Of a stretch of 37,275 bases of DNA, positions 17,137-25,888 are shown piece after piece. The stretch lies in IMG/VR virus record IMGVR_UViG_3300043466_002532, positions 1-37,275 of that record. One strand, written 5' to 3'. The position numbers were made by a program, and so were the translations under genes. A model generated the notes under the pieces. The model did not search any database and was not told the origin of the DNA. It was given only the letters and a program-made list of their open reading frames with translations. How positions within the stretch are numbered: position 1 is the first letter of the stretch; every line of letters begins with the position of its first letter. This DNA comes from a virus.

Positions 17137-17460
17137 TTAATTTTCGTTTTGTCTATTGTAGTACGATTCAGATGATATACCTGATGAATTGATTATTACG
17201 TCTGTATTAAAATAATTTTTAATCGCAGTTTTTATCTCATTATTCCATCCCATTCTAATATCGTTGAAGGAGCGAGGAGATTTACCCATTTTTAATAATG
17301 GGCTATCATCAGGAACTATATAAGTTATATTCATATAGTATTCATCATTTCTAATACCTAAAGGTTCCAAACGAAACGTAATACCCAAAACCCCATTAGG
17401 TTTAATCACATTAGTCAATTTCTTAATTGCGTTGGTTAATTGTTCTTCAGACATTTTCAT
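17137..17460 (-). CDS. Hypothetical protein (107 aa) at head of the neck/tail operon
   Basis: I place the start at ATG 17460 (MKMSEEQLTNAIKKLTNVIK). A longer frame would need a TTG start at 17478 that lies inside a TATTTAT box, so it is unlikely. The protein has an N-terminal helix, a beta-hairpin-like core (GVLGITFRLEPLGIRNDEYY, then MNITYIVPDDSPLLKMGKSP) and a C-terminal helix with SFNDIRMGWNNEIKTAIKNY. No family is recognised. Its stop codon is one base from the start of the next gene, so it is probably the first cistron of the minus-strand neck and tail transcript. Confidence 0.6.
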   Translation of the reverse strand: MKMSEEQLTNAIKKLTNVIKPNGVLGITFRLEPLGIRNDEYYMNITYIVPDDSPLLKMGKSPRSFNDIRMGWNNEIKTAIKNYFNTDVIINSSGISSESYYNRQNEN

Positions 17461-17466
17461 ATATTG

Positions 17467-17473
17467 ATAAATA
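17467..17473 (-). promoter_or_regulatory. TATTTAT box in divergent gap 17461-17509
   Basis: The coding strand reads TTTGAGTATTTATCAATATA, with the box ending six bases before ATG 17460. The same 49-base gap must also drive the plus-strand SET gene. If the box is a -10 element, the transcript would be almost leaderless. Confidence 0.35.
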
Positions 17474-17509
17474 CTCAAACTTTAACTATATTTAAGACAA
17501 ACTTTTATA

Positions 17510-17902
17510 ATGATACTTCCACCAAAAAAAATTTATATTTCCAATAGTGATGTACACGGGTTAGGTGTGTTTGCTTTGGAGAAAATATATGAAGGAGAAA
17601 TTATTGAAATTTGTCCTGTTATTGATATGGGATTAAAAAAAGAATCAAGTCATATTTTAATTGATTATCGGTTTAATTGGCCTCAAGGAGGAATAAATTG
17701 GGATAAACAAGTAGTTTCAACAGGTTATGGAATGTTATATAACCATAGTGTTAATTATAATGCTCTTTGGAGGTCAAATATGGAAAACGATTCATTTGAA
17801 TTCTATGCGGTAAAAGAAATAAACCCTAACGAAGAAATTTTCGTTTATTACGGAGATGTTAGTTATTGGAATGATGGTAGAACTCACACAAATATTGTAT
17901 AA
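17510..17902 (+). CDS. SET-domain protein (putative protein lysine methyltransferase)
   Basis: The protein has 130 residues, essentially a bare SET domain. Visible motifs in order are HGLGVFA (16-22, the N-terminal SET motif that contacts AdoMet), GYGMLYNHS (72-80, containing the NHS cofactor-binding/knot motif) and NPNEEIFVYYGD (105-116, the GEEI.x.YG.-type C-terminal motif with the Tyr that lies near the active site). SET enzymes transfer a methyl group from AdoMet to lysine side chains. There is no pre-SET or post-SET Cys cluster. The stop is directly followed by the start of the SNF2-like helicase gene (TAAATG), so the two are very likely co-translated. The target protein is unknown; it could be a phage virion or host protein. 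Confidence 0.75.
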   Translation: MILPPKKIYISNSDVHGLGVFALEKIYEGEIIEICPVIDMGLKKESSHILIDYRFNWPQGGINWDKQVVSTGYGMLYNHSVNYNALWRSNMENDSFEFYAVKEINPNEEIFVYYGDVSYWNDGRTHTNIV

Positions 17903-19657
17903 ATGAATGAAATTAGTTTAGAGTCGAAAGCGATGACTATTCTTGAGACTTATGATGGGGGTAATAACTATCTTTTAGAATTAAAACGTAAATCACAGAT
18001 TAATAAAAAATTCTACCCAACAAGGAGTCAATCGGAATACATTATATCATTTTACGACAAGCAGCCAAAAGTAGCTAAGAAGTGGGTAATTCTTGATGCT
18101 TATTTTGCTCAGAAATTAGCAGATGACAAACTATATACAGAAATCCCACAAAAAGTTTGGGTTGAAAAACTTTTAGCAGATAAAGAAAAGGCATACCACA
18201 TTTGGGGTAAAGTTTTTGATGGTGAAGAACTTCACGATTTTTGGTTACCAAAAGCTGCAATCATAAAAGACAACTCAGTTAAAGATGTGGTAATTGATTA
18301 TTCAAAATACTCTCATCGTCCACCGCTTGAACATCAAAAAGAAGCAATCCAAAAATTGGTTGAAAATAAAAAGTTTATCTTGGCAGATGATATGGGTCTT
18401 GGTAAAACAACTTCAACAATTATTGCTGCATTAGAGGCAGGTTCCAAAAAGGCTTTGATTATTTGTCCTGCCACTTTAAAAATTAACTGGAAACGTGAAA
18501 TTGAAAACTATTCAGATAAAACAGTATTCATTGCCGAAAGTAAAAACTTTAGTACTGAAGCAGATTTTGTTATCATAAACTACGATATTATTAAAAATTT
18601 CCATGACACTAAGAAGAAAGATGAGTCGCAAATTCTTGCTTCCAATTTTGATTTGGTCATTGTTGATGAAGCACACTATATTAAGAATGCTACAGCGCAA
18701 AGAACAAAATTAATTAACGATATTGTTAAAAAAACAGATAGATTGTGGTTGTTAACGGGAACACCAATGACATCACGACCAATTGATTATTTTAACTTGT
18801 TAAGTTTGATTGATTCTCCTGTAAGTAGAAACTGGATGGCGTATGCGATTAGATATTGTCAGGGCTATCAATTTAATGTTGGAGGAAGAAAAGTTTGGAA
18901 CGTGACTGGAGCTTCAAACTTAGAAGAATTAAGAGACCGAACATTAGGATTAACTTTAAGAAGATTAAAAGAAAATGTTCTTGACCTACCTGACAAAATT
19001 ATTACACCTGTTTACTTAAGATTGAAATCAAAACAATACGAAGAAGTAATGGGAGAATACTACGATTGGTATGATAAGAATCCTGAAGAATCAAAATCAT
19101 TAACGGTTCAATTCTCAAAACTAACAAAGGTTAGACAAATTATTGCTGACGAAAAAATTGCTCAAACAATTGAACTTGCAGAAAACATTTTAGAACAAGA
19201 TAAAAAAGTTATTATATTCTGTAACTTTACCGATTCATTAAATAAAATTACCGAACATTTTGGAAAAGCGGCGGTTAAACTTGATGGTTCAATGTCAAAA
19301 CCTGAACGTCAACATTCGGTTGACCAATTCCAAGATAATCCAAAAGTTAAAGTTTTTGTGGGTAATATTAAAGCTGCGGGTGTTGGTATTACATTAACTG
19401 CGGCGGAAGCGGTTATTATGAATGACCTGTCATTTTTACCTTCAGACCACGCCCAATCAGAAGACCGAGCTTATCGTTACGGACAAAAAAATAATGTTTT
19501 GGTTTATTATCCAATCTTTGAAAATACAATAGAAGGAATCATCTACGATATCCTAAACAACAAAAAACAAGTCATCGCAACAGTAATGGGTGACAACCAA
19601 CATCCCGCCGACGCCGCAGAAGAAATTCTACAAAGAATTAATAATCTGAGAAATTAG
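17903..19657 (+). CDS. SNF2-type DNA helicase/translocase
   Basis: The protein has 584 residues with a complete SF2/SNF2 core: Walker A DDMGLGKT (162-169), Walker B DEAH (255-258), motif III LTGTPM (284-289), then in the second RecA-like domain VIIFCNFTDS, KLDGSMSKPERQ, GNIKAAGVGITLTAAE and SEDRAYRYGQ (the Arg-finger motif). These are the hallmarks of ATP-driven dsDNA translocases such as SMARCAL1/HepA-type proteins, which remodel forks or DNA-protein complexes. The N-terminal 130 residues may be a nucleic-acid-binding module and contain WGKVFDGEELHDFWLPKAAI. No nuclease domain is visible. It probably acts in phage replication, repair or recombination, as UvsW does in T4, but the SNF2 motif set is different from UvsW. 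It is coupled to the SET gene upstream. Confidence 0.9.
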   Translation: MNEISLESKAMTILETYDGGNNYLLELKRKSQINKKFYPTRSQSEYIISFYDKQPKVAKKWVILDAYFAQKLADDKLYTEIPQKVWVEKLLADKEKAYHIWGKVFDGEELHDFWLPKAAIIKDNSVKDVVIDYSKYSHRPPLEHQKEAIQKLVENKKFILADDMGLGKTTSTIIAALEAGSKKALIICPATLKINWKREIENYSDKTVFIAESKNFSTEADFVIINYDIIKNFHDTKKKDESQILASNFDLVIVDEAHYIKNATAQRTKLINDIVKKTDRLWLLTGTPMTSRPIDYFNLLSLIDSPVSRNWMAYAIRYCQGYQFNVGGRKVWNVTGASNLEELRDRTLGLTLRRLKENVLDLPDKIITPVYLRLKSKQYEEVMGEYYDWYDKNPEESKSLTVQFSKLTKVRQIIADEKIAQTIELAENILEQDKKVIIFCNFTDSLNKITEHFGKAAVKLDGSMSKPERQHSVDQFQDNPKVKVFVGNIKAAGVGITLTAAEAVIMNDLSFLPSDHAQSEDRAYRYGQKNNVLVYYPIFENTIEGIIYDILNNKKQVIATVMGDNQHPADAAEEILQRINNLRN

Positions 19658-19665
19658 GGAACTAC

Positions 19666-19692
19666 GGATTATTTATATATAATGGATAATCC
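19666..19692 (+). promoter_or_regulatory. Inverted repeat and TATTTAT box before the SOD-fusion gene
   Basis: Arms GGATTAT and ATAATCC (7 bases each) flank a 13-base centre. A TATTTAT box (19670-19676) overlaps the left arm and ends 22 bases before ATG 19699. The layout could be a promoter with an overlapping operator. Confidence 0.3.
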
Positions 19693-19698
19693 AAATTT

Positions 19699-21231
19699 AT
19701 GAAAAAAACACAAGAGAAAATCCAACAACTAGAAACACAAATACTTGAAAACCACGTTAACCAAGAAAAAAAGTTGTTGATTACCGAAATGAAAAAAATA
19801 GGAATAGAAAAATTACCTTACTCCTATACAGCCCTCAAACAGTTTATTGACCCAGAGACAATGAACTTTCATTATAATAAACATTATAAAGGGTACGTGG
19901 ATAAACTAAACGACGCGTTAGCTAAAAAGAAATACGGAGATTTAGATTTAGAAAAAATTATCAAGACCATAAGTCGTTTTGATAAGACAATAAGAAACAA
20001 CGCAGGTGGGGCATTTAACCACGCATTGTTTTGGAACATGTTAACTCCTGACCCTAAAAAACTTGACGGTGAACTTTATAAAAAGATAACCAAACAATGG
20101 GGGACTTTCACAAACTTTAAAAAAGAATTTGAAAAACAAGCCAAAGACCGTTTTGGTTCAGGTTGGGTTTGGTTAATTCTCACATCAAATAATACATTAA
20201 AAATTATGTCAACTCCAAACCAAGACAATCCATTAATGAATGTGATTGAAGGTGGTGGATTTCCTTTACTTGGATTAGATTTGTGGGAACACGCTTATTA
20301 TTTAAAATATAGAAACAAAAGAGACGAATATATCACAAACTTTTGGAAAGTTGTTAATTGGGATTTTGTCACCAAGATGTATGAAATGAGAGTTGAAACA
20401 AAACTTACCGAATCAACAAAAATGAAACAAGTTTTAAGTGAAGGTAAATCTGAAATGTGTTCTCAATCTGAAAATGAATTTTACAGAATGTTGTTTAACG
20501 TAAATTCAGATGTTAAATGGACTTACATGAATGGTATCAATAAAATAATGAAGGATGTATTTCCTGAAAATTATATTGTAAATCCTGAGAACGACCAATT
20601 ACCTGGTGTTTATGACCTTGAAGGACATGGTAGGTCAGTTATCAATAAGTTAAACACAAATTACACATCTTTTTGTATTTTATTAAAAGATTTAAATCAG
20701 GTTATTACAAAAATTCCTGGCAAACAACCAATTAGTTTCATGGATAAAAAACCTATGGAACAAAAGAAAGAGGTTGAAAGATTTATTAAAGCAATAGACC
20801 ACTTCAAATATAGAATCTTTGATAAGGATAGTTTAACTCTTCATAACTTATTAAGAACCTTAACCGAAAAAGACAAGGCTGGTTCCAAAAGAGAAGAAAT
20901 CACCGCGTCAATTCTCAAGAGACATTTTGGTAAAGATGTTAAGATTGAAGTGATTGGTGAGTTAGGAAACAAAAGGGATGCAATCCAAGGAGTTGATTTG
21001 GAAATAACAAAAGACGGTGAAGTTTTAACTGGTCAAATTAAACCATTTAGAACTATGATTATTGGTGAAGATGGGATTACTTTAGAGGGAACCGCAAGTG
21101 TTAAAATTTATAACACAGACTTAATGATTTTTCAAAAAGGTAAGAATGTTTTGATATTTAATAAGAAACCTAAAATTGTTAGAGGTAATTTTGTGTTTCC
21201 TGTGGATTCACTAATGTACAATATACAATAA
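19699..21231 (+). CDS. Mn-type superoxide dismutase fused to a C-terminal nuclease-like domain
   Basis: The protein has 510 residues. Residues 35-231 form a complete Fe/Mn superoxide dismutase: metal ligands H58 (FHYNKHYKGY), H108 (NHALFW), D194 and H198 (LDLWEHAYYLKY). Gly in NNAGGAFNH and Gln in TPNQDNPLM are the Mn-type pattern, so it should convert superoxide to peroxide and oxygen. Normal SODs end about here, but this protein continues for about 280 residues. In that part KREEITASILKRHF is followed by GNKRDAIQGVDLEI and LTGQIKPF, a D433-x12-Q446-x-K448 arrangement like a PD-(D/E)XK nuclease core with Gln in place of Glu. No linker stop or frameshift is visible. The nuclease call is tentative. 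It follows the SNF2-like gene on the same strand and precedes the gp13-like gene. Confidence 0.85.
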   Translation: MKKTQEKIQQLETQILENHVNQEKKLLITEMKKIGIEKLPYSYTALKQFIDPETMNFHYNKHYKGYVDKLNDALAKKKYGDLDLEKIIKTISRFDKTIRNNAGGAFNHALFWNMLTPDPKKLDGELYKKITKQWGTFTNFKKEFEKQAKDRFGSGWVWLILTSNNTLKIMSTPNQDNPLMNVIEGGGFPLLGLDLWEHAYYLKYRNKRDEYITNFWKVVNWDFVTKMYEMRVETKLTESTKMKQVLSEGKSEMCSQSENEFYRMLFNVNSDVKWTYMNGINKIMKDVFPENYIVNPENDQLPGVYDLEGHGRSVINKLNTNYTSFCILLKDLNQVITKIPGKQPISFMDKKPMEQKKEVERFIKAIDHFKYRIFDKDSLTLHNLLRTLTEKDKAGSKREEITASILKRHFGKDVKIEVIGELGNKRDAIQGVDLEITKDGEVLTGQIKPFRTMIIGEDGITLEGTASVKIYNTDLMIFQKGKNVLIFNKKPKIVRGNFVFPVDSLMYNIQ

Positions 21232-21243
21232 TAAACTAATTGA

Positions 21244-21250
21244 TATTTAT
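21244..21250 (+). promoter_or_regulatory. TATTTAT box five bases before the gp13-like gene
   Basis: The plus strand reads TTGATATTTATTAGATATG. The box is so near the start that a promoter here would give a leaderless message; a role as an AU-rich initiation signal is as likely. Confidence 0.25.
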
Positions 21251-21255
21251 TAGAT

Positions 21256-22377
21256 ATGGCAGTTATTCCAGAACCAGAAAGGTCAAAAATTTATACAAGA
21301 GTTAAACACTTATTGGGTGCACCAATAAGAAGTGTTGAGATTGAAGATGAAATGATGGATTCTTTAATGGAACTCTCTATTCAAGATTATGAACAATACA
21401 TTTTAAATTGGTTGATTGATAGTCAATGGGTTAACTTGGTTAACTTAAACATGACAGAAAAATCTGTTTCAAGAGCATTGATTACAAGAACAATGGATTT
21501 TGAACAACAGTTCTCATATTCGTATTCAAAAATTGTTGGTTTACAAGCTGAAGGTCCTTGGGTATTAAAGAAAGATTATATCATTCTTGAAGAGAACAAA
21601 CAAAACTACGAAATACCTGCTGGCCGTGAAATTAACGAAGTATTATGGTTTAGCAATCAACCTATTACCGCATTTGGTATGGGGGGTATTGGTGGATTTG
21701 GAGGTGTAGGTCTTGGAGCCAACGAAGCTGGTTTTGCTCAAATGGGGTATCAAGGTTCTTATTTTATGATGTCAGGGTTTGACTATCTAATAAGAATGCA
21801 AGAGGCAAACATCTTGAATAGAATTCTTGGTGGTTCTTTAACTTATAGAATAACGGCATTACCTGATGGTAAAAAAGATTTACAATTATATAACGCTCCT
21901 GGTAACCAATTTAATTGGGGTAACTATAGTCAATATGTTGGTAAAGCTGTGTGGTATTGGTATTACGATGTAACACCTGACAGTAGAGCAGATTGTTTAA
22001 AAAATAATCCTGATGTAATTAAATCACCAAATGATGTTCCATTAGAAGAACTTACTTGGTCTGACTTAAACGTACCCGCACAACAATGGGTTAGAAGGTG
22101 GTTTACCGCTTACGTTAAAGAAACATTAGGTAGGGTTAGAGGAAAATATAGTGGAAACTTGAAGGTTCCTGATTCAGAATTAACCATGGACTACACAAGT
22201 TTGTTGACCGAAGGTAAAGATGAAAAAACAAAATTAATAGAAGAACTTACAGGTGCTGAAGGTTGGTTAACAAGACTAAGACCTGAAAAAGTTATGGAAC
22301 GAGAAGCGTTAATCGCAGAGAACTTAAATAAACAAATGAAGTTCCGAGCAATGCCTCGTCAAATATATGTAATTTAA
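21256..22377 (+). CDS. Neck protein, T4 gp13-like
   Basis: The protein has 373 residues. The N-terminal VKHLLGAPIRSVEIEDEMMD followed by helix SLMELSIQDYEQYI is the typical opening of gp13-type neck proteins (LGAP...VE...), and the C-terminal part VRRWFTAYVKETLGRVRGKY, then KVPDSELTMDYTSLLTEGKD, matches the closing helices and loop of that family. gp13 and gp14 complete the head after DNA packaging and connect it to the tail. A Gly-rich insert (MGGIGGFGGVGLGANEAGFA) near residues 138-160 is unusual for T4 itself. It lies on the strand opposite to the tail operon, with the neck-like and gp15-like genes about 4 kb away. Confidence 0.7.
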   Translation: MAVIPEPERSKIYTRVKHLLGAPIRSVEIEDEMMDSLMELSIQDYEQYILNWLIDSQWVNLVNLNMTEKSVSRALITRTMDFEQQFSYSYSKIVGLQAEGPWVLKKDYIILEENKQNYEIPAGREINEVLWFSNQPITAFGMGGIGGFGGVGLGANEAGFAQMGYQGSYFMMSGFDYLIRMQEANILNRILGGSLTYRITALPDGKKDLQLYNAPGNQFNWGNYSQYVGKAVWYWYYDVTPDSRADCLKNNPDVIKSPNDVPLEELTWSDLNVPAQQWVRRWFTAYVKETLGRVRGKYSGNLKVPDSELTMDYTSLLTEGKDEKTKLIEELTGAEGWLTRLRPEKVMEREALIAENLNKQMKFRAMPRQIYVI

Positions 22378-22381
22378 CATT

Positions 22382-22717
22382 ATGGCAATTATAAGAACAA
22401 TCCCATCTACAAGATTAATCAATGGGGAAATATTAGAAACATCAGAAATTTCAATTGTATCTGAAAGAGAATACAGAACTAATGGAGAGGAATGTATAAT
22501 CATTAGAAATGTGGCAGAATCTACAATTATTTTAGATTCTAAAACAACTGACCACGTTGTGGTAAAGGCAATGACAAGAATAATAATCAAACCTGACACA
22601 GGTAAGATTGATGAGGACTACGATGAAATAGTTGCCGACAAATACGCTTGTATTGAATTTAGATTCTGCTCAGGTAACTGGTATATTTTATCTTCAGATG
22701 GATTGAAGCAGTCCTAA
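22382..22717 (+). CDS. Small beta-rich virion-like protein (111 aa)
   Basis: The protein starts MAIIRTIPSTRLINGEILET and continues as alternating short strands, with EECIIIRNVAESTIILDSKT, DHVVVKAMTRIIIKPDTGKI and a closing FRFCSGNWYILSSDGLK. This regular strand pattern ending in GNWY.LSSDG is common in small phage fibre, head-decoration or tail-tip proteins. It begins four bases after the gp13-like gene, so it is probably expressed with it. Its last 24 bases overlap the end of the convergent DNA polymerase gene. No specific function is recognised. Confidence 0.6.
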   Translation: MAIIRTIPSTRLINGEILETSEISIVSEREYRTNGEECIIIRNVAESTIILDSKTTDHVVVKAMTRIIIKPDTGKIDEDYDEIVADKYACIEFRFCSGNWYILSSDGLKQS

Positions 22718-25423
22718 TTTTTCTTCCCAACCTTCTTCCGCTAATTCATACATATAATCAGGACTCAATCCTCTTTTATTCCAGTAAGACATTTCAGCGT
22801 CAGTAATTGCTAATACATCTTCTAATTTATCTTGGTCTGATTCTTCAAATGGATGACCATTAATAAGTTCACATTGTGCTGTTGTAAATATGCCTCTTTG
22901 TTCAGGGTCGTTAACAATTAAACCATTTCTAACCTCATCTTTAAAACAAACCAATAATGGCTCAATTCTTTTATTGAATGTGGTTATTGCTCTTGGTACG
23001 TTATAATCACCAGTTAAGTTAGGGTCATTATCCAAAATATCTTTATCTAACATATAACAGTTAATTTGTACACCATCACCTTTTTTCTGAACATCACCAT
23101 GAGATGCCTTAAGTCCGTTGTTAACATACAAAATAACATCACCCAAACTTACATTTAAGTTTGACTGTAACGCCAACTCCATGTGAGCCATACGACTCAT
23201 GCTGTTACCTGATTTAGTTTTTTCTGTTAAACGTTTCTTATAGTCTTCCATTGACAATTTAACCTTAGCTCTTTGAGCAATCTTACTTAACGGTATTTTC
23301 TTATCAAAGATTGTTTGTAAATACTCGTAGTAATATTCCACGAATGATTTACCATCTCCTTGAAGTAACATCTTAATTCCTTTATCCAAAAACGCCTCAA
23401 TATATAATGGAAGTTTCTTTGACTTAATACTATTACCCGTCAATTTTATTTTACCCTTGGCATCCATAACCGCATAGTTCTTACGAGCCAAGTTAATACA
23501 CGAAGGCCAAACCCCATCCGTATCAAGAGCCATTTCACCTCTCATGAAGATATCGTTGTACTCCGCAACATCCGCTTCAGGTCCATAGTATTCTTTACCC
23601 AACTTAACTTTCCAATTCAATCCACGACCAACATAAACTCGGTCTTTTGCATCAGATGGGGTTGAGAAGTTAACACCGTCCGTATCCATTACTAAAGGAA
23701 CATAACCTTTTGTCATAAAAAACTTAATCATTTGACGAAGGTATTGTCTACCTGTACAAGTAATTTGTTCTCCCATATACATGTCACCCCAAGCATAAAC
23801 CTGTGGTGCTGACAAGGCCCCGAACATTGAGTTAATGAAAATCTTAATCGGTAACTGTTTATTACCATATGATTCAGATTTCTTACGGTCAGTTTCGTAA
23901 TACTCCTCAGCAAGTTGTTTGTATTTGATACGGGTATCACGGAAATACTTTAACATACCTTTCATTGCCCCTGTTACGTCACAGTCAGGAAATACATCAT
24001 GTACGAGTTGAATAGAGGGGTATAGAGACGAGAAGTCGAGCTTAAGTACATCTTTAGAGTAACCAACTTTAAGTAGTCGTGAAAGACCTCCTACGAAGTC
24101 TGTCTTACCTTGTTTGGCAGGAATGGCAATTCCGTGTTTATACGACCAAGCCAACATTAACATTTTCCACAATGTTGCGGTACCCATAGTTGAAACCCTT
24201 TCATATGTTGTTGGAATCATCGCCGCCAACAAGAACGAACCTTGGTTGAACTCTTGGTCAACTTTTAAGGTTTCATCCAAGTCATCGTCAAGATACATCT
24301 CAACCAACTTGTCACCCGTAATCTTGTTATAAACATCAGAACGTTTTGAACATGCTTCGTCAATCTTAGAATCAACACCAATTTTTTTATACTTACCGTT
24401 TTGAGTGTTTAACCAAAAGTCTTCTTTCTTTACATAGAATGGTCCTATATCTAAGTGGTCAATATATACACGGTCAGGTGCTTCAGCATTGATATATTGG
24501 GTGATATATTTCAAACCAGCAGATTTAATACTTGAATTAATTGCCTGAGCTCTACGAACAGCGTGGATAATATCAATTACATTATAACCCCAAATTGAAG
24601 TTTGAGTAAACGTCTCAACTTCATTTGCAAGTTTTAACATACTATCTTTTCTTGTGAACGAATGGTCAGGGTGTAATGACTTACATATTTTCTTTGGGTC
24701 TATTCCCAATATGTTGCATCTTTCAAAAATCCAATGCCAGTCAAAGTTTGCCGAATTATATCCACCAATTATACTTGGTTTTAATTCGTTAATCACCTTG
24801 AAGAATTCAATGATGGCGTTTTTTTCTTCTGCCTCATCCATACACTCAATAACTCGGTGATATCCTTTATTTGTTTTAATTCCAATCATGAAGATACGAC
24901 CGTCCTTTGGTTCAAGAGCGGTCGTCTCTAAGTCATATACAAGTCTGGTTACCTCTTCATAGTTTTCAAACCCTTTAAATAATCTTTTTTCTTTGGATAT
25001 TAAATATTGTTCTACAGGAGGTAGAACCATTACTTTGTCTTTTGTTTTTTCACCCCATGGGTCACAACCACCCTCTCTAAAGAATTGAATAAGTTCTCGA
25101 TATCCTTTAAGTGATTTAACCATGAAAGTCATACCATTTTGTAATCTTTCATTACCATGGGTTTCCAACTTATCAATCATAATACCATGTTTGGTCATGG
25201 CTTCTTTCTGAGCGGCTTTTGAATTACCGTAAAAGTTAATACCACGTAGGTCACCTACCCACGCAAATGGTGTAAATGTATCCTTACGGATTTCTTTTCC
25301 TTTACCAGGAATCTCTTTGATTTTGTAAATGCAGTTTTCGCGATAATCGTATTCGATTGCGACTATAAATTCTTCAGGGTCATTCCCGTGTAAGAACGAT
25401 TCGATTTCTTCGTTTGATATCAT
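22694..25423 (-). CDS. Family B DNA polymerase with 3'-5' exonuclease, T4 gp43-like
   Basis: The protein has 909 residues, close to T4 gp43 (898). Exonuclease motifs: Exo I LVYDLETTAL (D164, E166), Exo II GGYNSANFDW (D228), Exo III MYLDDDLDETL (near 377-386). Polymerase motifs: A KLDFSSLYPS (D463), B KIFINSMFGA (527-536), C VMDTDGVNF (D580, D582). All catalytic positions are intact, so this should be the proofreading replicative polymerase. It is the last gene of the minus-strand group that starts at 33461 and follows the small 125-aa gene after an 87-base leader that contains a hairpin. No intein or split is visible, unlike in several T4-like phages. Confidence 0.97.
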   Translation of the reverse strand: MISNEEIESFLHGNDPEEFIVAIEYDYRENCIYKIKEIPGKGKEIRKDTFTPFAWVGDLRGINFYGNSKAAQKEAMTKHGIMIDKLETHGNERLQNGMTFMVKSLKGYRELIQFFREGGCDPWGEKTKDKVMVLPPVEQYLISKEKRLFKGFENYEEVTRLVYDLETTALEPKDGRIFMIGIKTNKGYHRVIECMDEAEEKNAIIEFFKVINELKPSIIGGYNSANFDWHWIFERCNILGIDPKKICKSLHPDHSFTRKDSMLKLANEVETFTQTSIWGYNVIDIIHAVRRAQAINSSIKSAGLKYITQYINAEAPDRVYIDHLDIGPFYVKKEDFWLNTQNGKYKKIGVDSKIDEACSKRSDVYNKITGDKLVEMYLDDDLDETLKVDQEFNQGSFLLAAMIPTTYERVSTMGTATLWKMLMLAWSYKHGIAIPAKQGKTDFVGGLSRLLKVGYSKDVLKLDFSSLYPSIQLVHDVFPDCDVTGAMKGMLKYFRDTRIKYKQLAEEYYETDRKKSESYGNKQLPIKIFINSMFGALSAPQVYAWGDMYMGEQITCTGRQYLRQMIKFFMTKGYVPLVMDTDGVNFSTPSDAKDRVYVGRGLNWKVKLGKEYYGPEADVAEYNDIFMRGEMALDTDGVWPSCINLARKNYAVMDAKGKIKLTGNSIKSKKLPLYIEAFLDKGIKMLLQGDGKSFVEYYYEYLQTIFDKKIPLSKIAQRAKVKLSMEDYKKRLTEKTKSGNSMSRMAHMELALQSNLNVSLGDVILYVNNGLKASHGDVQKKGDGVQINCYMLDKDILDNDPNLTGDYNVPRAITTFNKRIEPLLVCFKDEVRNGLIVNDPEQRGIFTTAQCELINGHPFEESDQDKLEDVLAITDAEMSYWNKRGLSPDYMYELAEEGWEEKLGLLQSI

Positions 25424-25447
25424 AATTTATATAGTTGGTTTATTAGC

Positions 25448-25465
25448 TTTCACACCATCGTGAAA
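25448..25465 (-). promoter_or_regulatory. Hairpin in leader of the DNA polymerase mRNA
   Basis: The minus transcript reads TTTCAC GATGGT GTGAAA, six pairs with a six-base loop, 24 bases before ATG 25423. It is reminiscent of the translational operator that T4 gp43 binds in its own leader, but the sequence and spacing differ, so this is only a candidate. Confidence 0.3.
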
Positions 25466-25510
25466 TTTACCTTCTATTGCAAATATAAAATAAAAAACTG
25501 AGTAATCAAA

Positions 25511-25888
25511 TTAACAACACGCGGTTTCTGAAATAAAACTTTCTTGGATATTAATGTATAATTCTTCTCTAATTGGAAGAATTAAATTACCTTCGTCATT
25601 TCTAATTAAAAATTGACCTTGATATCTACCTGGCGTATTTGTATCCCTTGCGGTGAATTGAAAATATACGTAATATTCGGGAGCAGCACCAACAGGTAAT
25701 ATTAAAGGTACGATACCACATGGAGCGGAAACTATTTTAGGAATTCCTGTCTCCACATCTATCATTGTGAAAAAGATAGTAGAAACCGCCAAATCTTCCA
25801 TTAGTTGTAGAAACCCTGCTCTACCATCTTTAACAACCTGCATTTTTAATACAGGAAGAGTTGCGTTCTGTTTTATGTAAAATTCCAT
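25511..25888 (-). CDS. Small beta-sandwich protein, BppU N-terminal-like, possible baseplate/fibre component
   Basis: The protein has 125 residues. It starts MEFYIKQNATLPVLKMQVVK and has strands such as FFTMIDVETGIPKIVSAPCG, YYVYFQFTARDTNTPGRYQG and FLIRNDEGNLILPIREELYI. The pattern of a ligand-type Ig-like beta-sandwich with 'DT...G.Y.G.F.I' near the end resembles N-terminal domains of upper baseplate/receptor-binding proteins (BppU/DUF2479 type). No enzyme motif is visible. It ends in two Cys residues. The gene lies between the glycosylation cluster and DNA polymerase, and its start codon is buried in a perfect hairpin shared with the stop of the upstream gene. The role is inferred and could be an adaptor for fibres. 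Confidence 0.5.
   Translation of the reverse strand: MEFYIKQNATLPVLKMQVVKDGRAGFLQLMEDLAVSTIFFTMIDVETGIPKIVSAPCGIVPLILPVGAAPEYYVYFQFTARDTNTPGRYQGQFLIRNDEGNLILPIREELYINIQESFISETACC

Noticed and set aside
17461-17478. Longer start for the 107-aa gene (TTG at 17478)
   Set aside because: It would begin inside a TATTTAT box and add six residues that look like a box translation; ATG 17460 is better.
19658-19698. tRNA or small RNA gene in the gaps
   Set aside because: All gaps are 120 bases or shorter and AT-rich; none shows a cloverleaf or conserved T-arm sequence.
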